In this document: positions 43,599 through 52,927 of the stretch, piece by piece
Position numbering within the stretch: position 1 is the first letter of the stretch
Layout of the letters: the number at the start of each line of letters is the position of its first letter
Source of the DNA: Christensenellaceae bacterium
GTDB taxonomy: Bacteria; Bacillota; Clostridia; Christensenellales; Borkfalkiaceae
Length of the DNA: 64,000 nucleotides
NCBI GenBank assembly: GCA_948890655.1
Contig: CAQTYU010000008.1
Coordinates: 10,848-74,847 of the forward strand
Direction of reading: 5' to 3'
Notes under the pieces: generated by a model
What the model saw: only the letters and a program-made list of their open reading frames with translations
The model's database searches: none
What the model was told of the DNA's origin: nothing
Made by a program: the position numbers and the translations under genes

Positions 43599-44481
43599 AA
43601 CGGCTGAATTTTCCGTTGTTTCTACTGCGGAAAGCGCGCTGAAAAAACTTAAAAAAGCGGAGATTGCCGTTTTTGACTGTAAAAAACGGGGCGCAGAGTT
43701 TGTTTTTAAGGTAAATAGGCAAGACGTTGAAAAAGTTTTTGCAATTTTCGGCAAAGCGTGTTATAATATACGTACCTTAAAAAAGCCTTTATCGGAAAGG
43801 ATAATTTCGTTTTTTAAGTTGCGCGCGGGGCTTGTTGCAGGCGTGCTGGCGTTTGTTGCAATTGCATTTGTTTCGAATAATTTCGTGCTGAAAATAGAGG
43901 TGAGCGGAAGCGGAAAATACCTTGAGTCGGAAGTGCGTAAAATTGTTCTGGACGAGGGCGCGGGAGAATTTAAACCGTTTTCTTCGCTGAACGTTTCGGT
44001 GGCGACGGGTAGAATACTGGCGTTGCCGCAGGTTACGTTCTGCAACATCGAAAAGCGCGGAAGCGTGCTTGTGGTGGACGTGCAGACGGACGAGGAACAT
44101 TACGGCGCCGCGGATTTGAAGGAACTGAAATCGGATTGCAACGGTACGGTTAAAAATATTGTAGCTATTTGCGGAACCGCCGCAGTTGCCGCGGGAGACT
44201 CCGTTAAAAAGGGCGACGTGCTCATTTACGCGCATATGCTTGCGGGCGAAGAACAGGTAAAATGCATTGCCGCCGGTTACGCCGAAATACTTTGTAAAGA
44301 TACGCGCGAGTATTTTGCCGCCGAGGATAGCGAAGAGAATTTGAAGAATGCTTACGCTTCGCTTTTAATAGACGAAGAAGATATTGTTGAACGCGGTTAT
44401 AAGATAAAACCGACGACCGACGGAATAATTTATGTAATGGATTTTACGTATTTGCATAAGTTAAGTATAAATTTAAGTTGA
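43573..44481 (+). CDS. yqfD: sporulation protein YqfD
   Basis: About 302 residues if started at the TTG 43573 (or GTG 43579), overlapping yqfC by about 25 nt; the frame opens at 43510 but earlier residues are a yqfC shadow. Shorter than B. subtilis YqfD (about 400). One transmembrane helix (AGLVAGVLAFVAIAFVSNNF) is near residue 80, followed by an extracytoplasmic part with VSGSGKYLESEVRKIV and a carrier-like segment (VAAGDSVKKGDVLIYAHM). Role in spore formation is known only in outline. Confidence 0.85.
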   Translation: MKVLKSRSETAEFSVVSTAESALKKLKKAEIAVFDCKKRGAEFVFKVNRQDVEKVFAIFGKACYNIRTLKKPLSERIISFFKLRAGLVAGVLAFVAIAFVSNNFVLKIEVSGSGKYLESEVRKIVLDEGAGEFKPFSSLNVSVATGRILALPQVTFCNIEKRGSVLVVDVQTDEEHYGAADLKELKSDCNGTVKNIVAICGTAAVAAGDSVKKGDVLIYAHMLAGEEQVKCIAAGYAEILCKDTREYFAAEDSEENLKNAYASLLIDEEDIVERGYKIKPTTDGIIYVMDFTYLHKLSINLS

Positions 44482-44517
44482 ACGGCGGACGGGGAATTCT
44501 GCCTTAATAAGAGGAAA

Positions 44518-45510
44518 ATGACGAGAAGCATAAAGAAGATAGACGCTGAAAATGCGGATATACTGCAGAGGGTATTGGGAACGTTTGACGAAAACTTAAA
44601 CGTTTTAATGCATGAGCTGGACGTTATAATCCGCGTTGACGGCGTGGAGGTTGTGGTTACGGGAAGCGAGGACAAGGCGGCGCAGGCCGTTTCGGTTCTT
44701 GAAAACCTTTTAGTGCTTGCCGCAAACGGCGAGAGTGTGGACAAGGCCAGAACACAGTATTGCATTGCGCTTGCGAGGGAAGGAAAGGCGAACGACATTC
44801 AAAAACTTTCCTCCGGTACGGTTGCGATAACTTACCGCGGAAAACCCGTGAAGTGCAAGACGGTTGGACAGAGGCGGTATGTTGACGCAATAAAGAAAAA
44901 TGCGGTTGTGTTAGGCATCGGTCCTGCGGGTACGGGTAAAACTTACCTTGCGGTTTGTCTTGCGGTTCAGGCTTATAAGCAAAAGCAGGTTGAACGCATT
45001 ATTTTGACCCGCCCTGCGGTTGAAGCCGGAGAAAAGCTGGGATTTTTACCCGGAGATTTGCAGACAAAAGTGGACCCTTATCTGCGCCCCCTTTACGACG
45101 CGTTGCAGGAGTTTTTGGGGTTGGAGACTTACGCCAAGCTTATGGAGCGCGGAGCTATTGAAATTGCGCCGCTTGCCTATATGCGCGGCAGAACGCTTTC
45201 GAATGCGTTCATAATTCTCGACGAGGCGCAGAACGCGACGCGGGAACAGATGAAGATGTTTTTGACGCGTTTGGGCGACGGCAGTAAAATGGTTGTTACC
45301 GGAGACGTGACGCAAATAGATTTGCCTGACGGGAAGAAAAGCGGACTGAATCACGCGGCGGAAATATTAAAGGACGTCGACGGTATTAAGGTTGAATATC
45401 TTACGGCTAACGACGTTGTTCGCAATCCTTTGGTTACGAGCATAGTCAAAGCATACGAGGCGGATAGCCCCGGGAGGAAAAAGTTTGAAAACAAAACTGA
45501 CGAAGAATGA
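44518..45510 (+). CDS. phoH: PhoH-like ATPase
   Basis: 330 residues. N-terminal KH-like part, then Walker A GIGPAGTGKTYLAV near residue 137 and Walker B AFIILDEAQNAT near 240, with VVTGDVTQIDLP after it. PhoH proteins are linked to ribosome and RNA maturation together with YbeY, its near neighbour here. The start at 44518 has GAGG upstream. Its end overlaps the HD-protein gene by 26 nt. Confidence 0.95.
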   Translation: MTRSIKKIDAENADILQRVLGTFDENLNVLMHELDVIIRVDGVEVVVTGSEDKAAQAVSVLENLLVLAANGESVDKARTQYCIALAREGKANDIQKLSSGTVAITYRGKPVKCKTVGQRRYVDAIKKNAVVLGIGPAGTGKTYLAVCLAVQAYKQKQVERIILTRPAVEAGEKLGFLPGDLQTKVDPYLRPLYDALQEFLGLETYAKLMERGAIEIAPLAYMRGRTLSNAFIILDEAQNATREQMKMFLTRLGDGSKMVVTGDVTQIDLPDGKKSGLNHAAEILKDVDGIKVEYLTANDVVRNPLVTSIVKAYEADSPGRKKFENKTDEE

Positions 45511-46975
45511 AGTTTTTAAAAGTGTTTTAACTTTCATAATTGCCTATATAGTGCTTTTGCTGTTTATGCTTTTGATGATTACGATTAATCTCATAAACAT
45601 TAACGGCGAGCACAATATTACGGTTGCGGAATTTATAGTCGAAAACACGCGCAGTGTTATTACCGTATGCGTTTCGACGGCGCTTTTGATGATTATAAAT
45701 TACGTTTATTTCTTTTTTGAAAACAAAGCGGTTCTGGCAAGGTATTCGAGGATAATCGAAATTTATTTTGCAATTTATATTGCGTTGCTTATGTGCAACG
45801 TTTTGGGCAAATTCGTAAGTCCCACGGCAAGACCGCTGTTGTTTTTGCCGCTTATGCTTGCAATGTTTTTAAGAAGAAGGGACGCAATTTTCGTAAACTG
45901 TGAGTTTGCGCTTATTATATTTATTTTTAACAGGTTTTTAAACAGTACGGACGTTGCCGGCGGTTCCATCCCGATGATAGAAAGCTTTGCAAGCCTTTTG
46001 ACTATTTTCTTTGTGGGAACTATCGGGATTTTTCTTTTGAAAAAGATTAAAACGCGTTTGGGCTGCATTGTGGTTGCGGTTTTGCTGTGCGTGCCCGCAA
46101 TTGTCATAAACATTGTTATGCAGCTGACGCAGTACGTAGACACTATGGATAACAGACTTTTGGAAATAGTGATGTTTTCGGCGCTGGACTGCATTATGTC
46201 GGTGTTGCTGTTTATGATGCTTTTACCCATATTCGAGGCGTTATTTTCCGAGCTTACGCCCTTCAGGCTCAGGGAGCTTACTTCGGAAAATAATAAGCTG
46301 ATGAGGAATTTAAAACTGAACGCACCCGGAACTTATAATCACAGCATAGTGGTTGCCCAGCTTGCGGAGGCGTGCGCTGGCGCCATAGGGGAGGATTCCG
46401 AACTTGCGCGGGCGGCAGCGTATTATCACGACGTGGGTAAGCTTAAAAACCCCGAAATGTTCGCCGAGAACCAGAACGAGTACGATTTGCATAAGGAGCT
46501 TACCCCCGAACTATCCGTCGATATCATCCGTTCGCACGCCAAAGACGGGGCGAAACTTATTAAGAAACACCGCTTACCCGAATTTTTTGCCGACGTTGCG
46601 GTGCAGCATCACGGCACGCTGCCCATAAAGTATTTTTACGCTAAGGCGCTTAAATTGAGCGACGGCGAACTGAACGCTGCGAATTACTCGTACACCGGTC
46701 CTACGCCTACGACGAAGATTGCGGCTATTATAATGATTGCGGACGCATCGGAGGCGGCTACGCGTTCTCTCCCCCAGCGGACTCCCGAAAAAGTGGAGGC
46801 GCTTGTAAGCAGTATCGTTGAAGAAAGGGTCAATCTTGACCAGTTTGCCGACTGTGACATCACACTGCGCGAGCTGAACGTGGTAACGCGCACGGTTGTA
46901 AACGAGCTGACTGGCGTTTATCATTCGCGCGTGCAGTACCCCAAACTGGTACTTTCGAAGAAAGGCAAAAACTGA
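45485..46975 (+). CDS. 7TM-HD family phosphodiesterase (PgpH/YqfF-like, short)
   Basis: 496 residues against about 700 for YqfF/PgpH. Starts at TTG 45485 with GGGAGGAAA before it. It begins almost at once with a membrane helix, so the large extracellular N-terminal domain of the family is missing. About seven membrane segments follow, then the HD domain: LNAPGTYNHSIVVAQLAEAC, YYHDVGKLKNPEMF, VQHHGTLPI. PgpH hydrolyses cyclic di-AMP; that activity is likely but unproven here. Between phoH and ybeY, the standard place. Confidence 0.9.
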   Translation: MKTKLTKNEVFKSVLTFIIAYIVLLLFMLLMITINLININGEHNITVAEFIVENTRSVITVCVSTALLMIINYVYFFFENKAVLARYSRIIEIYFAIYIALLMCNVLGKFVSPTARPLLFLPLMLAMFLRRRDAIFVNCEFALIIFIFNRFLNSTDVAGGSIPMIESFASLLTIFFVGTIGIFLLKKIKTRLGCIVVAVLLCVPAIVINIVMQLTQYVDTMDNRLLEIVMFSALDCIMSVLLFMMLLPIFEALFSELTPFRLRELTSENNKLMRNLKLNAPGTYNHSIVVAQLAEACAGAIGEDSELARAAAYYHDVGKLKNPEMFAENQNEYDLHKELTPELSVDIIRSHAKDGAKLIKKHRLPEFFADVAVQHHGTLPIKYFYAKALKLSDGELNAANYSYTGPTPTTKIAAIIMIADASEAATRSLPQRTPEKVEALVSSIVEERVNLDQFADCDITLRELNVVTRTVVNELTGVYHSRVQYPKLVLSKKGKN

Positions 46976-46977
46976 TT

Positions 46978-47436
46978 ATGTTAAAGATATATTGCGACCA
47001 ATTTGATTTTTCGGCGCTTGAAAAGGCGTTTGACGGAGAAACGGAAAGCGACTGCGTCCTTGCGGCGGAAATAGTTGTTACGGACGAGGAAGAAATAAGG
47101 CGTTTGAACTGCGAAACGCGCGGGGTGGATGCGGTTACGGACGTGCTTAGTTATCCTTCGCTTGATAATATAAGGGGGGTAACGCTTAAAAAAGCCGATT
47201 TCCCTATGGATTTGGATGAGGAAGGCAACCTGTTTTTGGGAAGCATTGCAATCTGCAAAAAACGCGCCGAAGAGCAGGCGGAAGAGTTTGGACACAGTTT
47301 TTTGAGGGAAGTCAATTACCTTGCGTGTCACGGAATGTGGCATCTTTTGGGTTACGACCATATGACCGACGGAGATAAGGCGGTTATGCGCGAACGCGAG
47401 GAGAAAGTAATGTCTAAGGCGGGGCTGAAGAGATGA
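46978..47436 (+). CDS. ybeY: rRNA maturation endoribonuclease YbeY
   Basis: 152 residues with the zinc-binding signature NYLACHGMWHLLGYDHMTD (usual HGxLHLxGYDH; Trp replaces Leu in one spot). It acts in 16S rRNA 3'-end maturation and ribosome quality control. Two nt after the HD gene stop and overlapping era by 4 nt. Confidence 0.95.
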   Translation: MLKIYCDQFDFSALEKAFDGETESDCVLAAEIVVTDEEEIRRLNCETRGVDAVTDVLSYPSLDNIRGVTLKKADFPMDLDEEGNLFLGSIAICKKRAEEQAEEFGHSFLREVNYLACHGMWHLLGYDHMTDGDKAVMREREEKVMSKAGLKR

Positions 47437-48311
47437 AATCGGGGTTTATAGGAGTAATCGGGCGGGCGAACGCCGGCAAGAGCACGCTTGTTAACGTGCT
47501 TGTCGGAGAAAAGGTGGCAATCGTTTCGCCAAAGCCGCAGACGACGCGGAATTCAATAATGGGAGTTTTGACGACTGACGAACATCAGCTGGTTTTCGTG
47601 GATACCCCAGGCATTTACAAAAGCGGAAATTATTTGACCGACGTTATGCTAAAATCAACTGACGACGCCGCCAAGGACGTGGACTTTATTCTGTTTGTTC
47701 ACGACGGTCATAGCGGGATATCCGACGGGGATATAGAACTGATGAAAAAGTATTCGTCAGGGCATATTCCTATGGCAATCGCGTATACGAAGATTGATAT
47801 TATGCCCAAAGAGAACATTGCGCCTGACGTGAAAAAACTGTTTGACAGCGGGATAGAGTGCGACGTTTTGCCTGTTTCCGCAAGAAAATATACCAATATC
47901 CGCAAGCTGGAAAAATATCTTGCCGGCAAGATGCCGGAGGGCGGAAAGGTGATTGAAGACGATATAGTTTCGGACAAGAGTGAAAAATTTATGATTGCCG
48001 AAATTATGCGCGAAAAAATCCTTTTGAAATTCGACGACGAGGTGCCGCACGGCATTGCAATCGTAATCAACGAATTTAAAAAGCAAGAAAACGGCGTTTA
48101 TGAAATTAACCTTGACATAGTTTGCGAAAAGCCAAACCATAAGGCTATATTAATCGGTAAACAGGGCAGGGCGATAAAGGAAGTTTCTGCGTTTGCCCGC
48201 CAGGGCATGGAAAAGTTTTTGGGTGCGAAGGTGTTCCTTACCACATATGTGCGGGTTGAGGAGGATTGGCGCAACCGCCCGGGGCTTGTGAAAGAAATGT
48301 TCATTGTTTAA
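47433..48311 (+). CDS. era: GTPase Era
   Basis: 292 residues. GTPase motifs: G1 GRANAGKSTLVN, G2 region TTRNSIMG, G3 DTPGIYKSG, G4 TKID. A C-terminal KH domain follows (AILIGKQGRAIKEVSAFARQ) that binds the 3' end of 16S rRNA. It acts in 30S subunit assembly. Followed by a 121-nt repeat element and then yqzL. Confidence 0.97.
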   Translation: MKSGFIGVIGRANAGKSTLVNVLVGEKVAIVSPKPQTTRNSIMGVLTTDEHQLVFVDTPGIYKSGNYLTDVMLKSTDDAAKDVDFILFVHDGHSGISDGDIELMKKYSSGHIPMAIAYTKIDIMPKENIAPDVKKLFDSGIECDVLPVSARKYTNIRKLEKYLAGKMPEGGKVIEDDIVSDKSEKFMIAEIMREKILLKFDDEVPHGIAIVINEFKKQENGVYEINLDIVCEKPNHKAILIGKQGRAIKEVSAFARQGMEKFLGAKVFLTTYVRVEEDWRNRPGLVKEMFIV

Positions 48312-48430
48312 AACGCATATATGCGTAGCATAACTTTGCTGCGTTCCGTGCCGCCTTCGGTCACATACTTAATTGTATGCTTCCTTGTCGGTACTCGCGC
48401 GCCTTGTTCTGCCCGCACACTGCGTTTTAG
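48310..48430 (+). repeat. about 120-nt repeat element, copy 1
   Basis: Begins AAAACGCATATATGCG and ends TGCGTTTTAG, so its ends are inverted (AAAACGCA/TGCGTTTT). Inside are TTCGGT, ATTGTATG and GTCGGTACTCGCG, shared with copy 2 at 48626-48744. No coding capacity. Looks like a non-autonomous interspersed repeat (MITE- or REP-like). Confidence 0.75.
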
Positions 48431-48522
48431 GGTAGCCGGCATCAGCTTCCGTAATAAGGCGTATTAAATTCGGGACGTATAATTACGTGATTACGGCACA
48501 TTCTATTTTTAAGAGGTGTGCT

Positions 48523-48627
48523 ATGAAAAAGGACAGAGACGCGGCGGAACTTGCCTGGAAGATGTTTGAAAAGACGGGTAACGTAAGTTATTATATGCTT
48601 TATAAACAGCTTGAAGGAAGAGAGTAA
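48523..48627 (+). CDS. yqzL: YqzL-family small protein
   Basis: 34 residues. The pattern ELAWKMFEKTGNVSYYMLYKQ matches the YqzL family (W-K-x-F-x2-T-G-x4-Y-x-L/M-x-K), tiny proteins encoded between era and recO in Bacillota. ATG at 48523 with AAGAGGTG 6-8 nt upstream. A repeat element lies on each side of this gene, and copy 2 starts within its stop codon. Confidence 0.85.
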   Translation: MKKDRDAAELAWKMFEKTGNVSYYMLYKQLEGRE

Positions 48628-48744
48628 AACGCATATATTCGAATAGATTTGTTGTGTACCGTACAGCTTTCGGTGAAAAACTTCATTGTATGTTCGCTTG
48701 CCGGTACTCGCGTGCTTGGTTTTGCTTGTATCTATGCGTTTTAG
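48626..48744 (+). repeat. about 120-nt repeat element, copy 2
   Basis: Same orientation and same ends (AAAACGCATATA, TATGCGTTTTAG) as copy 1, with shared internal blocks TTTCGGT, ATTGTATG and CCGGTACTCGCG. It is more diverged and has lost the CATAC/GTATG hairpin of copy 1. Confidence 0.75.
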
Positions 48745-48767
48745 ATTACTAAGGCTATTTAATTTTT

Positions 48768-49487
48768 ATGGAAGTTAAGGTTAACGGGGTTATACTGAGA
48801 GCCGCCGATTACAACGAAAACGACAAGATTATAACCCTTTTGACCGCCGAATCGGGGAAGATTACGGCGGCGGTAAAGGGCGTTAAAAAGGCGGGTGCAA
48901 AACTCAGGTTTGCCGCCCAGCCTTTTTGTTTTGCCGAATTTGTTCTGGCGCGGCGCGGAGAGAAATATACCGTCATAGGCGCCGCCGAAGCCGAGAGTTT
49001 TTACGATTTACGCACCGACGTGAACAAGTTTTATGCGGCGAGCGCCGCCGCAGAGGCCGCTTTGAATTTAACGTTTGAAGGAGACGGTGACAGGGAAATT
49101 TTGTACAAGCTTTTAAAGACGTTTTCGGAAATGTGCGGCGGTGACGAAAAGCAGGCGCTTATCGGATTTTTGACTTTTTCGTTAAGGCGTGCCGGGTACG
49201 GGCTGGCGCTTGACAATTGCGTTAAATGCGGCACTCCGCTTCTGGGCAGGGATAAGCTGAGGTTTGACTTTGACGCTGGCGCTTTCAGTTGCTATGACTG
49301 CGGAGAAGGCGCGGGGGCGAGCAGGGTAACTTATAACGTTTTTCGCAAGATTGACGGTAAAAATTTTGAAGAGGATTTTATAACTGCCGACGGTGAAAAG
49401 CGTGCTTTACGGCTTTTAAGGGAATATTTTTCGTACAAGCTTAATTTTGCGTTTAAAAGTTTGTCGGAATACATAAGGCTGATTTGA
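48768..49487 (+). CDS. recO: DNA repair protein RecO
   Basis: 239 residues. N-terminal OB fold (VNGVILRAADYNENDKIITL, LTAESGKITAAVKGVKK), helical middle, and a zinc-binding pair CVKCG...CYDCG near residues 148-175. RecO loads RecA with RecR during gap repair. Last gene of the cluster. Confidence 0.94.
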   Translation: MEVKVNGVILRAADYNENDKIITLLTAESGKITAAVKGVKKAGAKLRFAAQPFCFAEFVLARRGEKYTVIGAAEAESFYDLRTDVNKFYAASAAAEAALNLTFEGDGDREILYKLLKTFSEMCGGDEKQALIGFLTFSLRRAGYGLALDNCVKCGTPLLGRDKLRFDFDAGAFSCYDCGEGAGASRVTYNVFRKIDGKNFEEDFITADGEKRALRLLREYFSYKLNFAFKSLSEYIRLI

Positions 49488-49605
49488 AAAATATTTGAGT
49501 GTTGCCATTTCCGTGCGGCGTTATAAGAAGTTAAACAAGTTTTAAGGAGAAAATAGAAGTTGTTTTCTTTGACGGAACAAAATAGAAATCGGGAAAAATA
49601 AAGTG

Positions 49606-50003
49606 CGGAGCGTTTGAAGAGGCGGAAAAGCTTTTAAGAGAGTGTGCTTTGAAGCCGCTTGCTATTTCGTTTTTTATTTATGAGAACAAGGGAAATTACT
49701 TCGCTTGAAGTCAAAATTAACGGAGAACTTGCAGCTTTGACCTTTTTTAGCAAGAAAGACGGCTAGGATTATATTATATTATATTATATAGATTGCGGCT
49801 ACTAGAAGAATACGGCGGGTTTTGCTTGTGGTTGTCAATCGGCAGACATAAAGACAAGGTCAGATTTTTGAATGGCAAAGGGATGAAAACGGATTTCACA
49901 GAGGGTGAATTTGTCGTAACGCAGAACAGGCAATAGAATGCGTTAAGCGGCTTTTTGAAAGCCGTGATTTGCCCGCCCGCATAGAACGGGAAAGAATTTT
50001 ATA
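49606..50003 (+). pseudogene. degraded small gene of unknown family
   Basis: Protein-like pieces appear in succession in different frames: FEEAEKLLRECALKPLAISF and FIYENKGNYFA, then VKINGELAALTFFSKKDG, then WQRDENGFHRG, then AIECVKRLFESRDLPARIER and ERIL. Stops and frameshifts separate them, and an AT repeat (TATTA type, about 49770-49790) interrupts the middle. The family was not recognised. The rest of the 49488-50221 gap holds only the ppdK leader. Confidence 0.55.
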
Positions 50004-50221
50004 ATATTTGCGAATTAAAGCGGTCTGAATATTTTCGGTCCGCAATTTTTGTTTTTGATTGAAGCTGATTGAATTGTAAACGGTTCTGCGCCTGTTTTTA
50101 TGCAATTAACTTACAAAATATAATAATAGTAAAAAATTTATTTTAATTGCTTGCTTAATTATGCGTTTTGTATTAAACTTAATTAAGTATTTAAATAACA
50201 ATTTTTTTGGAGGAATTTTTA

Positions 50222-52870
50222 ATGGCAAAGAAGTATTGCTACCTCTTTACAGAGGGTAATGCAAACATGAGAGAGCTTTTGGGCGGTAAGGGCGCAAACC
50301 TTGCGGAAATGACGAATATCGGGCTTCCCGTGCCTCAGGGATTTACGATTTCGACAGAAGCTTGCACGCAGTATTACGAGGACGGTCGCAGGATTAACGA
50401 CGACATTCAGGCGGAAATTCTTTCTTATATAGACAAGATGGAAAAAATTTGCGGAAAGAAGTTCGGCGACAAGGAAAATCCACTGCTTGTTTCGGTGCGC
50501 TCGGGTGCGAGAGCTTCCATGCCCGGAATGATGGACACCATTTTGAACCTTGGACTTAATGAAGACGTAGTTAATACCATTGCCGCTAAATCGGGCAATC
50601 CCCGTTGGGCGTGGGACTGTTACAGAAGATTTATCCAGATGTTCTCCGACGTCGTTATGGAAGTCGGCAAGAAATATTTTGAAAAACTCATCGATGAAAT
50701 GAAGGGAAAGAAGGGCGTAACGCAGGACGTAGAGCTTGATGCGAACGACCTTAAAGCTCTTGCTCACCAGTTTAAAGACGAGTATAAAAAGCAGCTTGGG
50801 AAAGAATTTCCCAACGACCCCAAGGAACAGCTTTTCGAGGCGGTTAAAGCCGTATTCCGTTCGTGGGACAATCCCCGCGCGAACATTTACCGTATGGACC
50901 ACGACATACCTTACAGCTGGGGCACCGCGGTTAACGTGCAGATGATGGCTTTCGGCAACATGGGCGACAATTGCGGCACGGGCGTTGCATTCACGCGTAA
51001 CCCCGCAACCGGCGAAAAGGGACTTATGGGCGAATTCCTCACCAATGCTCAGGGCGAAGACGTGGTTGCAGGCGTGCGCACTCCGATGCCCATTGCTAAA
51101 ATGGCTGAAGTGTTCCCCGACGTTTATAAGCAGTTCCTTAAAGTTTGCGAAATTCTCGAAGACCATTACCGCGATATGCAGGATATGGAATTCACCGTTG
51201 AAAACGAAAAGCTTTATATGTTGCAGACGCGTAACGGCAAGCGTACCGCGGCTGCTGCGATTAAGATTGCGTGCGACCTCATCGACGAGGGTATGATAAC
51301 CGAAGAGCAGGCTATAATGCAGATTGACGCTAAGTCGCTCGATATGCTGCTTCACCCCCAGTTTGACGCCAAGGCTTTGAAAGAAGCCGACAAGAACAAC
51401 GTTGTGGGCAAGGGTATTGCGGCTTCTCCCGGCGCGGCGGCGGGCAGTATCGTGTTCACGGCCGAGGACGCGGTTATCGAAGGAAAGAAGGGCAAGAAGG
51501 TAGTTCTTGTACGCCTTGAAACTTCGCCCGAAGATATCGAAGGTATGAAGTTCGCGCAGGGTATTTTAACCGTTCGCGGCGGACAGACCTCGCATGCGGC
51601 GGTTGTTGCGCGCGGCATGGGAACCTGCTGCGTATCCGGATGCGGCGACATTAAGATGGACGAGGAAAACAAGTGCTTTACGCTTTCGGGCAAAGTTTAT
51701 CACGAGGGCGACGGCATTTCTTTGGACGGTTCTACCGGTAACATTTACGACTGCCTTATTCCGACCGTTCCCGCAGACCCCAATTCTGGTTATTTCGGCA
51801 GAATTATGGAACTTGCCGACAAATATAAGGCGCTGGGCGTAAGAACCAACGCGGATACTCCCAAGGACGCAAAACAGGCGGCGGCGTTCGGTGCGCAGGG
51901 CATCGGTCTTTGCCGTACCGAGCATATGTTCTTCGACCCCGCTCGTATCGGCGCTTTCAGAGAAATGATTTGCTCCGACACGGTTGAGGAGAGAGAAGCG
52001 GCGCTCGCTAAAATCGAGCCTATGCAGCAGGCGGACTTTGAAGGCTTGATGGAAGCTTTGGAAGGTCAGCCCGTTACAATCCGTTTCCTTGACCCTCCTC
52101 TTCACGAGTTCGTTCCCACGGATGAGGAAGATATTGCGGCGCTTGCAAAGGCGCAGGGTAAGAGCGTTGCACAGATTAAGCAGATTATTTCCGACTTGCA
52201 TGAATTTAACCCGATGATGGGACACAGAGGCTGCCGTCTTACGGTAACTTATCCCGAAATTGCCGTAATGCAGACTAAAGCGGTTATTAAGGCGGCGATT
52301 GCCGTTCAGAAGCGCCACAAAGGCTGGAAGGTTGTTCCCGAAATTATGATTCCCCTCGTAGGCGAGGTTAAGGAACTTAAATACGTTAAAGACGTTGTAG
52401 TTAAGACGGCGGACGCGGTTATTAAGGAAGCAAAAGCAAAGCTTAAATACGAAGTCGGCACTATGATTGAAATACCTCGCGCGGCGCTTACTGCGGACGA
52501 CATTGCAAAGAACGCAGATTTCTTCTGCTTCGGTACCAACGACTTGACGCAGATGACGTTTGGTTTCTCGCGCGACGACGCAGGCAAATTCCTGCCTTCG
52601 TACTATGCGAACAAGATTTATGAAAGCGACCCGTTTGCCCGCCTTGACACCGTCGGCGTGGGCAAGCTTATGGAAACGGCTGTTAAGCTTGGCAAAAAGA
52701 GCAACAAAAAGCTGCACGTAGGCATTTGCGGCGAACATGGCGGAGACCCTTCGTCAATCGAGTTCTGCCACAAAATTGGTTTGAATTATGTTTCGTGCTC
52801 TCCCTACCGCGTGCCCATAGCGCGTCTTGCGGCTGCACAGGCGAATATTAAAAACCCGAGAAAGAAATAA
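50222..52870 (+). CDS. ppdK: pyruvate, phosphate dikinase
   Basis: 882 residues from the ATG at 50222 (GGAGG upstream). It interconverts pyruvate, ATP and Pi with PEP, AMP and PPi. ATP-grasp opening GGKGANLAEMTNIGLPVPQG, the phosphorylated His in GGQTSHAAVVARGMG, the GTNDLTQMTFGFSRDD motif, and the PEP-site Cys in GICGEHGGDPSSIEF are intact. Codon use with many C-ending codons suggests high expression, as usual for glycolytic PPDK in Clostridia. Terminator at 52893-52927. Confidence 0.97.
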   Translation: MAKKYCYLFTEGNANMRELLGGKGANLAEMTNIGLPVPQGFTISTEACTQYYEDGRRINDDIQAEILSYIDKMEKICGKKFGDKENPLLVSVRSGARASMPGMMDTILNLGLNEDVVNTIAAKSGNPRWAWDCYRRFIQMFSDVVMEVGKKYFEKLIDEMKGKKGVTQDVELDANDLKALAHQFKDEYKKQLGKEFPNDPKEQLFEAVKAVFRSWDNPRANIYRMDHDIPYSWGTAVNVQMMAFGNMGDNCGTGVAFTRNPATGEKGLMGEFLTNAQGEDVVAGVRTPMPIAKMAEVFPDVYKQFLKVCEILEDHYRDMQDMEFTVENEKLYMLQTRNGKRTAAAAIKIACDLIDEGMITEEQAIMQIDAKSLDMLLHPQFDAKALKEADKNNVVGKGIAASPGAAAGSIVFTAEDAVIEGKKGKKVVLVRLETSPEDIEGMKFAQGILTVRGGQTSHAAVVARGMGTCCVSGCGDIKMDEENKCFTLSGKVYHEGDGISLDGSTGNIYDCLIPTVPADPNSGYFGRIMELADKYKALGVRTNADTPKDAKQAAAFGAQGIGLCRTEHMFFDPARIGAFREMICSDTVEEREAALAKIEPMQQADFEGLMEALEGQPVTIRFLDPPLHEFVPTDEEDIAALAKAQGKSVAQIKQIISDLHEFNPMMGHRGCRLTVTYPEIAVMQTKAVIKAAIAVQKRHKGWKVVPEIMIPLVGEVKELKYVKDVVVKTADAVIKEAKAKLKYEVGTMIEIPRAALTADDIAKNADFFCFGTNDLTQMTFGFSRDDAGKFLPSYYANKIYESDPFARLDTVGVGKLMETAVKLGKKSNKKLHVGICGEHGGDPSSIEFCHKIGLNYVSCSPYRVPIARLAAAQANIKNPRKK

Positions 52871-52892
52871 GACATAAAAGCTATTTATAAAA

Positions 52893-52927
52893 ACAATCGC
52901 TATGGATTATCCATAGCGATTGTTTTT
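52893..52927. terminator. bidirectional terminator
   Basis: ACAATCGCTATGG-attat-CCATAGCGATTGT with T run after and A run before, between convergent ppdK and the DUF4238 gene. Confidence 0.88.

Noticed and set aside
49770..49790. CRISPR or tandem-repeat array
   Set aside because: Only a short AT microsatellite (TATTA units); no spacers or longer repeats anywhere in the window.
50219..52738. Long minus-strand open frames of 378 and 390 codons inside ppdK
   Set aside because: Antisense shadows of ppdK; His/Arg/Phe-rich with no motif.
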